From Ostreococcus mediterraneus (taxonomy: Eukaryota > Chlorophyta > Mamiellophyceae > Mamiellales > Bathycoccaceae), in NCBI GenBank assembly GCA_012295225.1, contig WMKK01000011.1, positions 34,860-98,859 on the forward strand: a stretch of 64,000 bases of DNA, given 5' to 3'. The notes under the pieces were generated by a model. It was not told the origin of the DNA. It saw nothing but the letters and a program-made list of their open reading frames with translations, and did no database searches. Both the position numbers and the translations under genes were made by a program. The stretch's first letter is position 1. Every line of letters starts with the position of its first letter. Of the stretch, positions 16,129 to 28,770 are shown one piece after another.

Positions 16129-16974
16129 ATGTACGATGCGAACGTAGTTCGTAGCCAACCTCACACTGTGCCTCGCGCGACACGGGACATGTCTCGAGGT
16201 GGCGTCACGCAAAGCACGCGAGATGCCATGGCGCGCGCCACGGGCACCAACGCCACTGTAGTCGCCACCGAGCCCGTGGCGCCGAAAGAGCCCGCGAAAT
16301 CGACGCGACGTCGACGAAATACGCGCCTCAACCTCAGCGGGTTGGGCGGCGGCGTGTGGTTTCTCAAACCAAAGTTTCGGTTCGCCGCGTTTGGCTTCGC
16401 GGGTGGATTCGCGTGCGCGATGTGGTTTACTGAACACGTGGTAAAGTCGCGCATCGCGGACGCCACGCGGGCGTATGAAGCGAAGCGTGAGGCGGCGAGA
16501 CGCATAAAGCGCGAGCGCGCCGAGGCGGCAAAGCGTTCGGGGCCAATCATAGAGATACTAGACGACGACTACGAGGATGGCGACCCGACGAAGATTTCCG
16601 ACGTTGGCACGAGTGCGGAGGAGTATAAGATGGTTTTAGTCGCGCGCACGGATGTGCCGATGTCGGGAGGAAAGTTGGGCGCGCAGTGCGCGCACGCGGC
16701 GGTGGGCGTCGTTTCGCAGTTGTTTGCGGACAGTCACGCGATGCTCGTTGGCCGCTGGGAAGCCGATGGATCAAAGAAAGTCACCCTCGGCGTGGGATCA
16801 AAAAGTAAATTAGAGGGAATCATGGCGGAAGCGAAAAGAAATCGATTGCCGCACTATTTGGTTGTCGACGCCGGGCGAACAGAGGTCGATCCCGGCACGA
16901 CTACCGTGCTCGCCATCGGTCCGGGACCAGCGAGTGCCATTGACGCTGTGACGGGAAGTTTACGCTTGTATTAG
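16129..16974 (+). CDS. PTH2: Peptidyl-tRNA hydrolase 2 (PTH2 family), membrane-anchored
   Basis: The 281-residue protein ends in a complete PTH2 domain from about residue 165, with the family signature KLGAQCAHAA, the LPHYLVVDAGRTEV segment and a terminal IGPGPASAIDAVTG. PTH2 frees tRNA from prematurely released peptidyl-tRNA. A hydrophobic stretch at about residues 83-105 (FGFAGGFACAMWFTEHVV) fits a membrane anchor, as in archaeal and mitochondrial-outer-membrane PTH2/Bit1 proteins. ATG 16129 gives a long basic leader; Met 21 (16189) is an alternative start. The gene ends convergently with the surface-protein gene about 200 bp away. Confidence 0.93.
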   Translation: MYDANVVRSQPHTVPRATRDMSRGGVTQSTRDAMARATGTNATVVATEPVAPKEPAKSTRRRRNTRLNLSGLGGGVWFLKPKFRFAAFGFAGGFACAMWFTEHVVKSRIADATRAYEAKREAARRIKRERAEAAKRSGPIIEILDDDYEDGDPTKISDVGTSAEEYKMVLVARTDVPMSGGKLGAQCAHAAVGVVSQLFADSHAMLVGRWEADGSKKVTLGVGSKSKLEGIMAEAKRNRLPHYLVVDAGRTEVDPGTTTVLAIGPGPASAIDAVTGSLRLY

Positions 16975-17177
16975 AAACCGATGATGCAAAAGAAATACCA
17001 ACGTTGGTACAATTCATTTACTGTACGTGTTTTATCACAACAACTCGTCAAAAACGACTTATTATCAAAAAAGTGAAGAGTATTAAAAGTGAAAATATAC
17101 AGTACTCGTCACGTCCGCTACCAACATCAAGTCGGTACTGGCTTGCGCAACAGGATGCGTAAAACAAGGCACATAAT

Positions 17178-20100
17178 TTAACCAAACCTACGATAGTATA
17201 TGGATTTGAGTCCGTAGCCTTTGTCCCCGGGTCCCGTAACAAGATTCATGTTCGTCCTTGCGTTCCACTNNNNNNNNNNNNNNNNNNNNNNNNNNNNNNN
17301 NNNNNNNNNNNNNNNNNNNNNNNNNNNNNNNNNNNNNNNNNNNNNNNNNNNNNNNNNNNNNNNNNNNNNNNNNNNNNNNNNNNNNNNNNNNNNNNNNNNN
17401 NNNNNNNNNNNNNNNNNNNNNNNNNNNNNNNNNNNNNNNNNNNNNNNNNNNNNNNNNNNNNNNNNNNNNNNNNNNNNNNNNNNNNNNNNNNNNNNNNNNN
17501 NNNNNNNNNNNNNNNNNNNNNNNNNNNNNNNNNNNNNNNNNNNNNNNNNNNNNNNNNNNNNNNNNNNNNNNNNNNNNNNNNNNNNNNNNNNNNNNNNNNN
17601 NNNNNNNNNNNNNNNNNNNNNNNNNNNNNNNNNNNNNNNNNNNNNNNNNNNNNNNNNNNNNNNNNNNNNNNNNNNNNNNNNNNNNNNNNNNNNNNNNNNN
17701 NNNNNNNNNNNNNNNNNNNNNNNNNNNNNNNNNNNNNNNNNNNNNNNNNNNNNNNNNNNNNNNNNNNNNNNNNNNNNNNNNNNNNNNNNNNNNNNNNNNN
17801 NNNNNNNNNNNNNNNNNNNNNNNNNNNNNNNNNNNNNNNNNNNNNNNNNNNNNNNNNNNNNNNNNNNNNNNNNNNNNNNNNNNNNNNNNNNNNNNNNNNN
17901 NNNNNNNNNNNNNNNNNNNNNNNNNNNNNNNNNNNNNNNNNNNNNNNNNNNNNNNNNNNNNNNNNNNNNNNNNNNNNNNNNNNNNNNNNNNNNNNNNNNN
18001 NNNNNNNNNNNNNNNNNNNNNNNNNNNNNNNNNNNNNNNNNNNNNNNNNNNNNNNNNNNNNNNNNNNNNNNNNNNNNNNNNNNNNNNNNNNNNNNNNNNN
18101 NNNNNNNNNNNNNNNNNNNNNNNNNNNNNNNNNNNNNNNNNNNNNNNNNNNNNNNNNNNNNNNNNNNTATACACCACTTCTGCGAAGGGCGATGTACTGC
18201 GTCTCGCCTGCGGCTGAACTCAATACGTAAATAGACTGTTTGTCCACATTTTGATCTGAACCGATATACAAGCCCGTCCACGTAACATCCAGTGGTTGAA
18301 CATCATCCGCAGTTGCACATGAAACTGAGGAAGTCTCTTCTAGAAAACTTGAACCACGCTGACAAACTGGATTGTCCATAAAATTGTTTTGCAAGCTCTC
18401 AAGCGATGACGGAAAATCGGGTGGAGTCGGCGTGGGCGCCGACGGCGTGAATTGGCACGATTCTTCACATCCAGTAGCGTTAACGCCACTTTTTGCTGAA
18501 GAACATGCGTGGAAGAGTTCCGAAACGTACCAGTCGCCTTCGCTGCTGTATACCTTGTTGATAAGCGGAGTGAAATCTGCAATCAGTACCGCTGGGTCAG
18601 CTTGCAAGCCGTCGGAAGACGCATCCTCACTCCCAGCGAGTGGTTCTGCATCCAGTATCGGAAGCGGTTTGAGATAGACTCCAGCAGCAACTTCGGTTTT
18701 AGGAATTTGCAAATACCCGCCCATGCCCGCGAGACTCCTGTTGCATGCATTCCTCGTCGATGTCTTGTAGTCCCAATCGGTCCACATGGCGCGGAGTGTT
18801 TCGGGACCGACAAAGCACGTGTTGTTCTCAGACGACTGCTTTTGAGCAAAGACGTCGACGCCGATGTACACATCTTGACGTGCGGAAGCTTGAACGCCGG
18901 CACATATGGGACCAGTGCACAACGCAAAGTATGCCTTGGGCACCTGCGATACGACGCCGACTTGTAAACCAGAGACAATGTACCCGGTGTTGGTGTTTTT
19001 CACCGTGACCTCAGGCAGACTGAACGTTATCATTGGCTTCTTACCGAGCTTAAGTGTGATCGGATACGAGATGCCGACGTCGAACTCAAAATGTCCAGCG
19101 ACTTCTGCCCGGAAAAAGTACGGCAAAGCGAGCTCGGCCTCCATGTCGATCGCGACGGACAAAGCAGGAAATATTGGAATCACCTTTACTTGCGATACCG
19201 AGCTGTCGTCGACATCTAAAAAGTCTTTGAGAATGTCCCCCTCCTTGAAGAGTGTGTGCGAGACGTCCAAACCCATCTTAATCCCAAACGTTAGCGTCGT
19301 CGTTGTTGAAAACTCCACATCTCCCATCTTTGATAATGCCTTCTGAAGATCTTCCTGGAATTCCTTAAGAACGCCTTGGAATGTCTTGGGAGAGCCGAGA
19401 CGCGGCGTTTCACTGTACGATACTGAACGTATTTCTCTCGAAGCTTCACCAAGTCGAGCGATGAAAGGTTGAGAAAAACCTTCTGGATGATGAAAAATCT
19501 CGTGAAGCGCTGCGACTTCGCTGAAGAAAACTGCTTCACTCTTCTCAAGTCGCTGCCTCAGTTCCGCGTGCTGCTTAAGAATATCGCTTTTTTGAGCACT
19601 GCTGAGGCTGAGTAATTTCCGTCCAGCATTGAAGCCAAACGTGTTACCCAGTTCTTTCACGTTTTGAATAATTGGAGGAATTCCCGACTCATCAAGAAGG
19701 ACTTTGAACATCGCTTGAAACATATCTCCAAAAGCTTTCACGAGACCGACTGCGACGGCAGTGGGGACGTTGAATTTGTTCAACTTCTGGCACAGTTCAA
19801 AATAGAATTCAGGAAACTTGATCGTGAGGCTATTCGGAGCGCTCGAGTCCGAGGCGAACTTCTCAGGCCACGGCATGAGAGGCATCGGTTGCTCGTAATC
19901 CTCAAACACACTGAGCGATATCGTGTGGCAAGCCCCGGAGCCAGATGGTCCACCAAGATGCGCCTGCGAGTTGTTGTCACGCACAGTCGTGAGTTCTTCA
20001 CCGCGAAAGGCTCGATGTAATTCGTCACGAAGATTGCTGAGGAGTTTGCTCTTGTTCGCCGCGCGCTCGTTCTCGGCTTTCCCAAGCGAAGCTGAGCTGC

Positions 20101-21052
20101 TGGCAGAGAACATCCCTTGAAAGAGTCCTTCGAAAGACTTGCTTACGATTTCCACCAGTCGGTCTGCATCTAAGTCGAGCAAACCGCCCCAAATCGATGC
20201 GACCAGCGATTCGAGCTTGTTCTCGAGTCCGTTTGCAACGCTCTCGAGCGCATTTTGTGCTTGGTGAATTATGTTCTCAATCGCACCGGGAAGTATATTC
20301 AAATCGTCCACCGCTTGAATGGTCGTCGCGCTTGCCAACTGCTGAATGGCATTGACGGCATTCATGGCGTCAGATACGGCGTTCTTCAACGTCGACGAGA
20401 TGAGTGGCGAGTTTTTCACGCTCTCGAGCGTCGTCAAGCTCGACAAACGATTCTTCACCGCATCGTCCGCCGCTTGAACGCCCGTCCTTGCCAAGGTATC
20501 CACAGCACTTATGGCGTCAGATAAGGCGCTCTTCAACGTCGACGAGATGAGTGGCGAGTTTTTCGCGCTCGCGAGCGTCGTCATGCTCGACAAACCATTC
20601 TTATACGAGGTCAATTGATCCTGAAGCCAGGTAACATCATTCGTCAACGAGGCCACTTGCTTCTTATAGTCATTCACTTCGTTTGCGAGGTTGTTAAAAC
20701 TGTTCCTCCAACATCTATAGCTGTAGCGGCACCCGCCGAGCGCGGCCACCTCCTCGCGAGCGTCTCCACCGTACACCCCGCGCGTCTCCGATCCCGTCCC
20801 CGTCGGCGTAGACGTCAACGACAACGCGCGTTCGCGACTTCCGAGCGCATACCCGCGTCCATGTCCCACGCGCACGCCGAACATCGCACACATCGTCGCC
20901 ACGACGAGCGCGATCATCGTCATCGCCATCGCGCGTCGGCGCCCGCCCGCGATCGGCGCATTCGAATCCTCGACGTCGTCGTCCGCGCGTGTCGCGCCGT
21001 AGCGCGCGCGACGGGCGTTGTCGCGCGCGAACTCGACGTCTGATTCTCTCAT

Positions 21053-21125
<73 letters not shown>

Positions 21126-21202
21126 AGTGCGGCTTCGCGGCAACCAACCAACCCGTGTCGGAAAATATTCGGTCCAACCAAAAAGGGTGTTGGACATGCC
21201 AT
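17178..21202 (-). CDS. Large predicted cell-surface or secreted protein, interrupted by an assembly gap
   Basis: The frame from ATG 21202 begins MACPTPFLVG and runs through a long Asp tract (GTC repeats on the plus strand) to a second candidate start MRESDVEF at 21050. A TATATAT stretch lies over the first ATG, so the 21050 start may be the real one. A signal anchor follows (MTMIALVVATMCAMFGV), then helical repeats in which KNSPLISSTLK occurs twice. Beyond that is a long beta-rich region with scattered Cys and N-glycosylation sequons (NNT, NRS, NAT) before the gap. Beyond the gap the frame is unknown. I chose the stop at 17178 because the residues before it (KGYGLKSIYYRRFG) look protein-like; stops at 17188 and 17246 serve the other frames. 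I recognise no family. Confidence 0.6.
17271..18167. other. Assembly gap (run of N)
   Basis: 897 unspecified bases lie inside the surface-protein gene. The true length is unknown, so the downstream reading frame cannot be fixed. Confidence 0.99.
20334..20603 (-). repeat. Internal repeat in surface-protein gene
   Basis: Two copies encode segments sharing KNSPLISSTLK followed by a related SDA..AV stretch, about 50 residues apart. They lie directly after the signal anchor and look like a helical stalk. Confidence 0.7.
21053..21126. repeat. GTC/GAC trinucleotide tract
   Basis: This is a nearly pure (GTC)n run on the plus strand. It encodes a run of about 20 Asp residues if the surface-protein gene starts at 21202, and is 5' UTR if it starts at 21050. 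Confidence 0.95.
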
Positions 21203-21303
21203 ATATATCGATCGTGTATCCACGTACGATATTTGTGATGGTTGGGGCGAACGGCGACGACGCGAGTGGTGGTGTGTTTTACAATGTGATGTTATTTCGT
21301 ACT

Positions 21304-24300
21304 CTACGCAAAGTTGTCTTGTCTATCGACGTTGTCGACGTTTGTTTCATCGGGTTTCGTGGCTTCCATGGAGGCGAAATCGATAAAGTGCGTCGAACGG
21401 TGACTTTCGTGGTAAAATTCTTTCGGGTTGGCGAGCTTCAACGCGTACTTCATACCCGCGCTATGCTTGACGCCCATAAAGTTGTAGTTCCAGCTTCCGC
21501 CGTCGGGGACCATGTAGTAGCCCAGGAAACGGTCTGATAATAACATTTGTACCTTTTCGTAATGCGTCGCGGCGTACCCTTGAGGATTTGAGCTGCTCAT
21601 ATCCTTGTTGTGTCGCCCCCATTCGTAACCGGCTGGGGTGATTTTGTACGACGTGAGCGAACAAGAACCCGGGGTGAATGAGCACGTCAAAATGATGCAC
21701 TTTTCGCCATCCCAAGAGCTGTTTTGTTCCAAAATCTTGGCGTGCTGCGTGACATCTTGGGGTTGTAGTTGCGGACTTTCGTTTGGTTGGGTGTGAATCC
21801 AACCGAGTGGCTCGAGGTCGCTCAAGTAGTCGTGTTCCGGAAGCGTCGACGGCAAGTTAACCGCGCTGTGGTTACCCCATTGCGGCGGCATGACGACGCA
21901 CCGAATCTCCTTGACTTGAGGATTGTCGGGCGGCGATACGCCGTACATGTAACCAGCAATTTGCGTTCGTAAGTCGGCAACGGTGATAAACTTCTTTAAC
22001 ACGTTCTTGGGCATGATGTACGTGTAGCCAGTCTCCTTCAAATCGTCGCTGTTGACGTAGATGTGATTCACGCGCAAGTGCAAGTTGGTGGCGCTGATGG
22101 CTCGAATACGCCAATCCGTCTTGCTGCCAAACGTCGCTTGTTCGTACGGACTCGTCGTGGTAACGATGAGCTCATCCCCGTGCACATTCGTCGTCTTCGT
22201 TGTAACAGCAATTTGTTGGTTGGCGTCTTGTCCGCGCTTTTCAATTTCGGCGATTTCTTGTCGTTGAAGAGAAGGCGGAGTGATTTCGGCACCGAGAATG
22301 ATGTCGCGGACTTCGCTTTGAGTTAACGCAGAGACGTTAACGTTGTTTTTCGCAGAGTAGTCGGCGAGAATCAAATCCTTGAGCGCAATTTCAACCTTGA
22401 TCCATTGCTCATCCGTCAAGTCTGGCCAGACGTGATGCGGAAGCGTAACGACAGATTTGTCAGGACGCAACATCATCTTTGCCTTTTCGTTATTGACGTG
22501 CAACGCGCGCAAAATCAAAATGAGTCTGCTAAACGCCGTGTAACTCGAAATCGTCTTCAGCCAGTCATCATAAATGTTGAACAATACCATTTGCGGTTCC
22601 GTCGCCTTGAGAATGAGATCACCAAACTTCTCAATCTTCATGCACGCTTGGAACGGCAGTTGCAACTCGCTCCCCTTGATCACGATGTTTGGGTAGTCTA
22701 ACATGTGTGTCTCCAGTGGGTCAAGCATACCTTTTCTAGTCACGATGATTTGCTTGGGCTGCTCTTCAATCGGGAGCGAGCGAATCAACGCCGCGACTTC
22801 TTCAGCAGTCTTCCACTTGGCCAACTGCGCGAGACGCTTTTGACCAGCCCATACGCTGGTGTGAATAATCTTCAAGAAAAGCTGACCGGTGCGCGGGTTG
22901 AAGATGAAAATCGCCCCGTTAATCGGCTTGGTCACTAAGTTACCTTCGAATGTCTTGTGGATGGTCACACGGTACACGTTGGTGTCGTCCACAAACCAAA
23001 TCGTTTGGTTACTGAACAACTCGCCGTAGTTTTGAGCATTCAAATACGGCTCCGTAGGTTCAGAAGAGTACAATTGAAGACCCTTACGAATGCGTTCGCG
23101 CAAGACGTACAACGCCGGGTTGGCTTTCATAATCTTCGCCATGGCTTGCTGCACGAGAGGCTTGCATCCTGGGAACCAATTACCGTACGCCGAGTGCAAG
23201 TTGTATGCCAAATCGATACCAATCATCACTCCGGTCGGCGAAGGGTAGATAGACATGTTATCCGTGGTGTAATCAAGAAACTTGGCGCGCGTGTAGCGCT
23301 CGATGTCGTGCGAATCAAAGTCACCCCAACGAAGTTGCACGTCAACCCAAAACTTGTTTGAACTCTTTTGATCAAACACGTCGTTGGTTTCACCCATCAG
23401 CGCCGGCTTGCAGATCGACCACTTGTACGCGGCGAAGAGCAATATGTCAGCGCATGAACTGTTCATCTTGTATGACTTTCTCGGGTGAATCGTCTCCTTT
23501 TGCACGGTTTCAATTTCCAGCGCGTCGAGCTCTTGGTCAAAGACATTACACAAGTCCATCACAACGGATTCGTGAATCTTTTGCCACAAGTGCGCGCGGA
23601 AGATTTGAATAAGAGAAATCTTCAACGTTGGAATTTTACCATGCATGAAGATGCCGGTCAAATCGAGTTGGACCTGGAAACCAACGTAGACGTTTGCTCG
23701 GTTTATCGTCGGCGACCACCAGAGCGTGAAACGACGGTTGGGGATTTGGTTCAAACCACTTCGCTGTGCGTTCGTGAGCTTCTTGTAAGCCATACTCTGC
23801 TCAAATCCTGACGCTTTTTCCCAGAATAAGCCCTCCCACGTCGGGAAGTACGTACCCTTAAACAACGTGTGCTCGAGAATACCTTCCACGCCGCCGAGGG
23901 CTTGAATGACGTCGGTGCGATAGTTGTTCAAATTCCAAAGCTTACCGTCGTGACGCTGATGCGTCCACCAAAATGGATTTTGCCTCGTCAAACTATACTC
24001 CTTGAATGCAAGTCGTACGCGCCAACCCTTGTCGTACGCCAAAGTGTGTCGGTCTTTCTGGAACAACGTGTTGATGCGAGGAATACCGCGATCCCACGAA
24101 TCTTCCAAATCCTCCAACGTCAAGCGGCGGTTTTGCGCCTGCGCCTCTTGCCGCTTCAAAGCGTACTCTGCCCACACGCGCTGTGAATCGTTGAATTCAG
24201 CTTCCCAAGGTTGGATGTACCGAAACAAGTTTGGAATGAGTTGATCCTCCTCGTGCGTCATACCCGATCGGAAGTGCGTGATGCCGGAATCCGTCTGCAC

Positions 24301-27300
24301 GCTGTATCGCAAGTCACTCTGAGGAATCAAAATGTGCCCCATGGAGAGCATACCGAGACCGCCGATTTCCTTTGGCGCGAAAAACACTGCGGGAGGGAAT
24401 CGACTGGGCATCTTAGAGTTCAATCCAATCTTCACGCGCGTTTGAATCTTGTTCTCGCACTTGACGAGTAAGTCCAATAATTCAGCGGTGTGAATCGTCG
24501 CTTCCCGGTAGTACGTCATCAATCCAATCAACGCCGTGTTCCACTTGTTGACAATTTTGGAGAACGTCGTCGCACCGGAGGACATTAACACTTGGCGAAT
24601 GCGATTTTCGAATGACTTCAACGCCTCGTCGTCGACGCGCAAGAATGCCTGCGACGTGCGCTCTTTGGTTTGCTCGTTGTGCAAATTCCAGACGCCATCC
24701 TTGTTAGTAAAGTGCTCCGTTGCCATGCGAACCTTGGGTAAAATGCGCACTTCGAAACCAGACATAGAAAACAACAAGTTGGGGTTGTCTCGAGAGTACA
24801 CGCTCACGAAACCGTTGTCCCATTCGAGCGTTGTCAACGAACGCGGCAGACGATTTTTGATATCCCAGAACACGGCTCGACCCAAGTTAACGTCGTGCTT
24901 CATCAAACGCATGCGCGCGTCGCGCGGCCAACACTTTTTGTTGTTGTATCCAACCATGTTTTCGTTGTTTGGATCTGGGTGCTCGGTCAAGTATCGTTGA
25001 ATCAAGTCGCGCGATTCGTCGGCGGTAAATCTAAACAGCACATGCACCTTGTCTATGTAACGAGAGTACAATCGGATCGGGTGCTTCGTCTCCGTCGCCA
25101 CGTCGCGGTAAGAAATAAACTCATTTGGCATATTAGCTGGACCAGCGATTTCCGAAGCGCGCGTCAAACCGAGCAAGAGTAAATCCAAAACCAAACCGTA
25201 GTACTGCGTCATGAATGACGAAAATTGCAACCCACGAATCATGCCGTAGCTGTTCGTGTGACTCATGTCTTTGTAAGAAATCACCACGTTGTTCTTCGCC
25301 GTGCAGTAATCTGCAATGTTATGATCGACGATCAAACGCATCAGGCGGTTGAGCAACGTCAAGTCAACCTTTTCAAACATTTTTTCAAATCGCGTTTGCA
25401 GCATGACGACGCATTCACCTTCACTCGTGTCCCAAACGTCGGTTAAGTTGTTAATGCCTTGGCACCACTTGTACACGAGCAGCGGTGGCGGTTCGGTGTC
25501 CGAAGGCTTGATCCAGTTCGGAAAGAGTTGACGCTTGTCAGACTCGTACCAAATGTACTGATCGAGGTAGGCGTCAGAGATCTTTTCCAGCGGTTCAATT
25601 TCGTACACGGGAATCAAGTGCGAGTATAAATCCATAAATTCCAAACCCACTTCCTTGAACGCACGCTGCGTCAAAAGGTGTCTCTTGATGCGACTCAACG
25701 CCTCGTGAGGATTGTCAAACGCTTGCTCGATGAGCCCCAACTCCTCGCGTTGGTTTTGATTCAAACGCGCAGACACAGAGTAGTTCTCCTTCAAGCGCTC
25801 GAGCGCCAGAATGAGCAACTTGCGATCGTGCTTGTAAGACAAAGGTGGGAATGGAATGGGCGAAAATCGACGAGACTCGAGCCAATGCACCGTCGTGGTG
25901 TAGATGGCAACCGCTTCCTCCGGCGTGACATAAGGCCCATCCTTGAGGTAGTTGTGCTGGCGTTCTTGCTCCGCCTTCAAGTACAAACGCGTCAAACGCC
26001 CGAGATTCTTGCGGCACACGGTTTTATCCACCGTAGCGCCTCGACGAATACGTTCGCGATTGTAGTGCGTAACATTCGTCCACCAATCCGCTTTGCTCTT
26101 GACGTATCGCAAAATCATATTCTCAATTGGTGCGGGCATTCCTGGTACTTTCCAAGGAATGTTCGCCTTGAAACAACGCCAAGCCTCACTCAAGTGCGCC
26201 AAAATCGTGCGCGCCTTGTTTTGCTTGACGCCTTCCGGCATGGAATCGAGAATGTCGTGCATCACAGCGGCGCGTAATTCAAGGTCAAAGTGCGACTCAA
26301 TGCGCTGCTTTGTCACAGTCTTTGCTACAGCCTTGTTGTTACGACCTTCAAACTGACGCGCGAGAAGATTACCCAACCAACGTTCGAGCAACGGCACGAC
26401 GCCGCGCAAGAAGAATAACCACACGCGCCACATTGGTGCCCAGAAACCGACACCCGGACCCTTGCCTACAGGTCCCGAGTTGAACCGATAGTAAATCAAG
26501 TGCTTGAGATCCTTGCACATGCGAATTTGTCTCATCAACTTGTACTTGTAACGATACATGCCAGTCAATTGACCGACGTGCGAAAACGTGTACTGCAAAC
26601 CGTCGGCGAGTTGAAACGCGTCGACGTTGCCGAGGCGGAACTGCACGTTGGAATCAACGACGAGTTTCGTCAGACGCAGCACTTCACGGCAGAGGTGGAA
26701 TGCATTACCAAAACGACTCTTCTTACGCTCTTTCGTCGTCAACGTCTTCACAGGCTTCAAGTTAAAGTTGTAATCCAAGTGCAAGTAATTCAAGTTTTTC
26801 CGGTGAATCAACAAGTTGAGCATGTTGTATCCTTGTCTGCACACTTGCAAACCGACTTCGACCCAGTCGAGCTCGGTGCACTGGAAGAACTTGGTCTTCT
26901 TCAACGCGGTGAACAAATTTCTACGCTTCATCGGCTTTGGTGGACGCTTGTGAAGCTGATTCAACACAAAGTTCTTCAACAACTTTTGGTACGACACGCG
27001 CACCTTCACCGGGTAACCCGACGGACAGTGCTCGTGGAACCAACTATTTACGAGCGGCACATCCATCGCGCGGCGAGTCTGTCCACTTCTAAGATTGAAT
27101 GGTCTAGGAGCGTATAGCAACGCAATACCACCCATCGTGTTGTCCGTGTACAGCGGCGCCTCTTCTAAGAACGGCTCGATACCGTCGGGTAATTGGAAAT
27201 CATCATCTTCTTCGTCGCCATCCGTCTTCTTGTCATCCTTGTTGGATCTATAAAACGCAATCGGATGAATCAGAGGATCGTAGTAATATGCGGGCAGATC

Positions 27301-28505
27301 CGGGTCATCCGTTTTGATGAACATCACCATCGGCGTGTGATACGCTGCGAGCGAAACCTTTCGCGGGCGGTTGTTGTACAAGTACGGAAACGCCACCTTG
27401 TACTCGGTGCGTAACGCGCTGCGAATGATGAGCTTGTTAATGTCGTTGAATTCGTTCCAATCCTCATCAGCGCGATCCATATCACGGAACAACGGCTCAA
27501 ACTTTGGTCCACCTGGAATGCACATCCCGAGCGCCTTGGCGGTAAAGAATGACTTGTGGTCAAACAAGTAAAAGTAATTTTTATCCGTCAAGTCGCTCAA
27601 CAACTGCGAAGACAATCTGTGCAAGTTGGCCATCACGGGCAACGGCAGCTGCCACTTTTTATAACTCGGGCCATTGACAAATTTTGTCCATTTGAGCGGC
27701 GTGTGATCGTAAAACCATTCTGCGACGGCGCCATCTTCATCTTCATCCAACTCGAGCGCAATCGCTTCGAGCGGGTCTACGTCCAACAAGTTGTCTGCGT
27801 AATCCAACGGCGGCTCTTCGTCGTCAAACGGAGGAAATCGCATGCGCTTAAAATGCTTTCTATCGCGTTTCTCCCGACGCATCATGATCCACATCGTACC
27901 CCATTGCGCGATAAACACCGGTTCAATCACGCGTGGCGTTTCGTTGACAAACGTAATCGCCCCGGTGATGTGGTAAATCACTTCGCAGTGTCGTACTTGC
28001 TCCCACGGCATGGGCATATTCTCTAAAAGCTTATACACAGCATGCGGAACAAATTTCAACGCCCCTAAATACACGCGCTTATCGTGTCTAAACTTCCTCG
28101 ACGACATATCCCCGTGATCTTTAATGATCTTCCGCACGTGCTCGGGCGGCATCTCCTCCTTGGCGGGCTCCACGTACCCAAACTTCCTAGTCGTCCCATA
28201 TCTCTTCGCATTCAACGCCTGCCATTTACGCGCTGTACGTGACAATACAACGAACACAATACACATTCACCCGTCAGTCTCTCGCGCATCGCACATCACG
28301 CGTGAACAAGCCTCGTCGCGTGCGTCCGACGACTGTTTCGCATTCGCTATTCGCGCGCGCGCCCCGTCGACCGCCCCTCTCTCTTTCCCTACCGTTCTCT
28401 CCACCGCACACGCACGCGCACAAACACACACGCACCTTTCTCAGCAATCTCCTCGCTCACGCCAACATCCATATCGTCCCCATCGCGCGCGTCATCGCTC
28501 GACAT
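21304..28505 (-). CDS. PRP8: Pre-mRNA-processing-splicing factor 8 (PRP8), two exons
   Basis: PRP8 is the central U5 snRNP scaffold that cradles the spliceosome active site. Exon 2 (28232-21304) carries the whole conserved protein, from [10 protein letters not shown] and the [20 protein letters not shown] block through to the C-terminal JAB1/MPN domain ([20 protein letters not shown]). The continuous exon-2 frame begins with residues unlike PRP8. A short first exon at 28505-28436 restores a good N terminus: it encodes [19 protein letters not shown] and ends IAEK plus one base. Spliced to exon 2 it reads [19 protein letters not shown], close to the animal PRP8 N terminus ([20 protein letters not shown]). 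The total is then 2,332 residues, the usual length. The splice is inferred from GT/AG sites, phase and homology. The gene is otherwise intronless. Confidence 0.96.
28233..28435 (-). other. Predicted intron of PRP8
   Basis: The 203-bp intron has donor AAAG|GTGCGTGT and acceptor GTACAG|CG, with a CTGAC branch-point-like sequence about 45 bases before the acceptor. The phase is consistent and the join restores the conserved EKARKWQ. Confidence 0.8.
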
Positions 28506-28770
28506 TGCGCGATCGGTCGCACACCGCCGCCGGTTAACCCTCGATCACTGATCGCTCCGTCCGTCGTCTCTCGACGGGCGATCGCGCGGGTGCGATGGAT
28601 GAAACACGCGTGAGAAGAGATCTATCGTCGCGTCGCGTCTCGTCGGGTCGCCGTCGCGCGTCTCGCGCCTCCGTCGCGGTGTGACGTCGTCTGTCCGGGC
28701 TCAGGTGGTTTTTCAGCCCCTCAGGGACTGAGTTGACGAGTCACGATTGGTCGATTGGTCGATTGAGAAA

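Noticed and set aside
20715-21197. Arg-rich 160-codon frame on the minus strand
   Set aside because: It is the GTC/GAC repeat read in another frame of the surface-protein gene.
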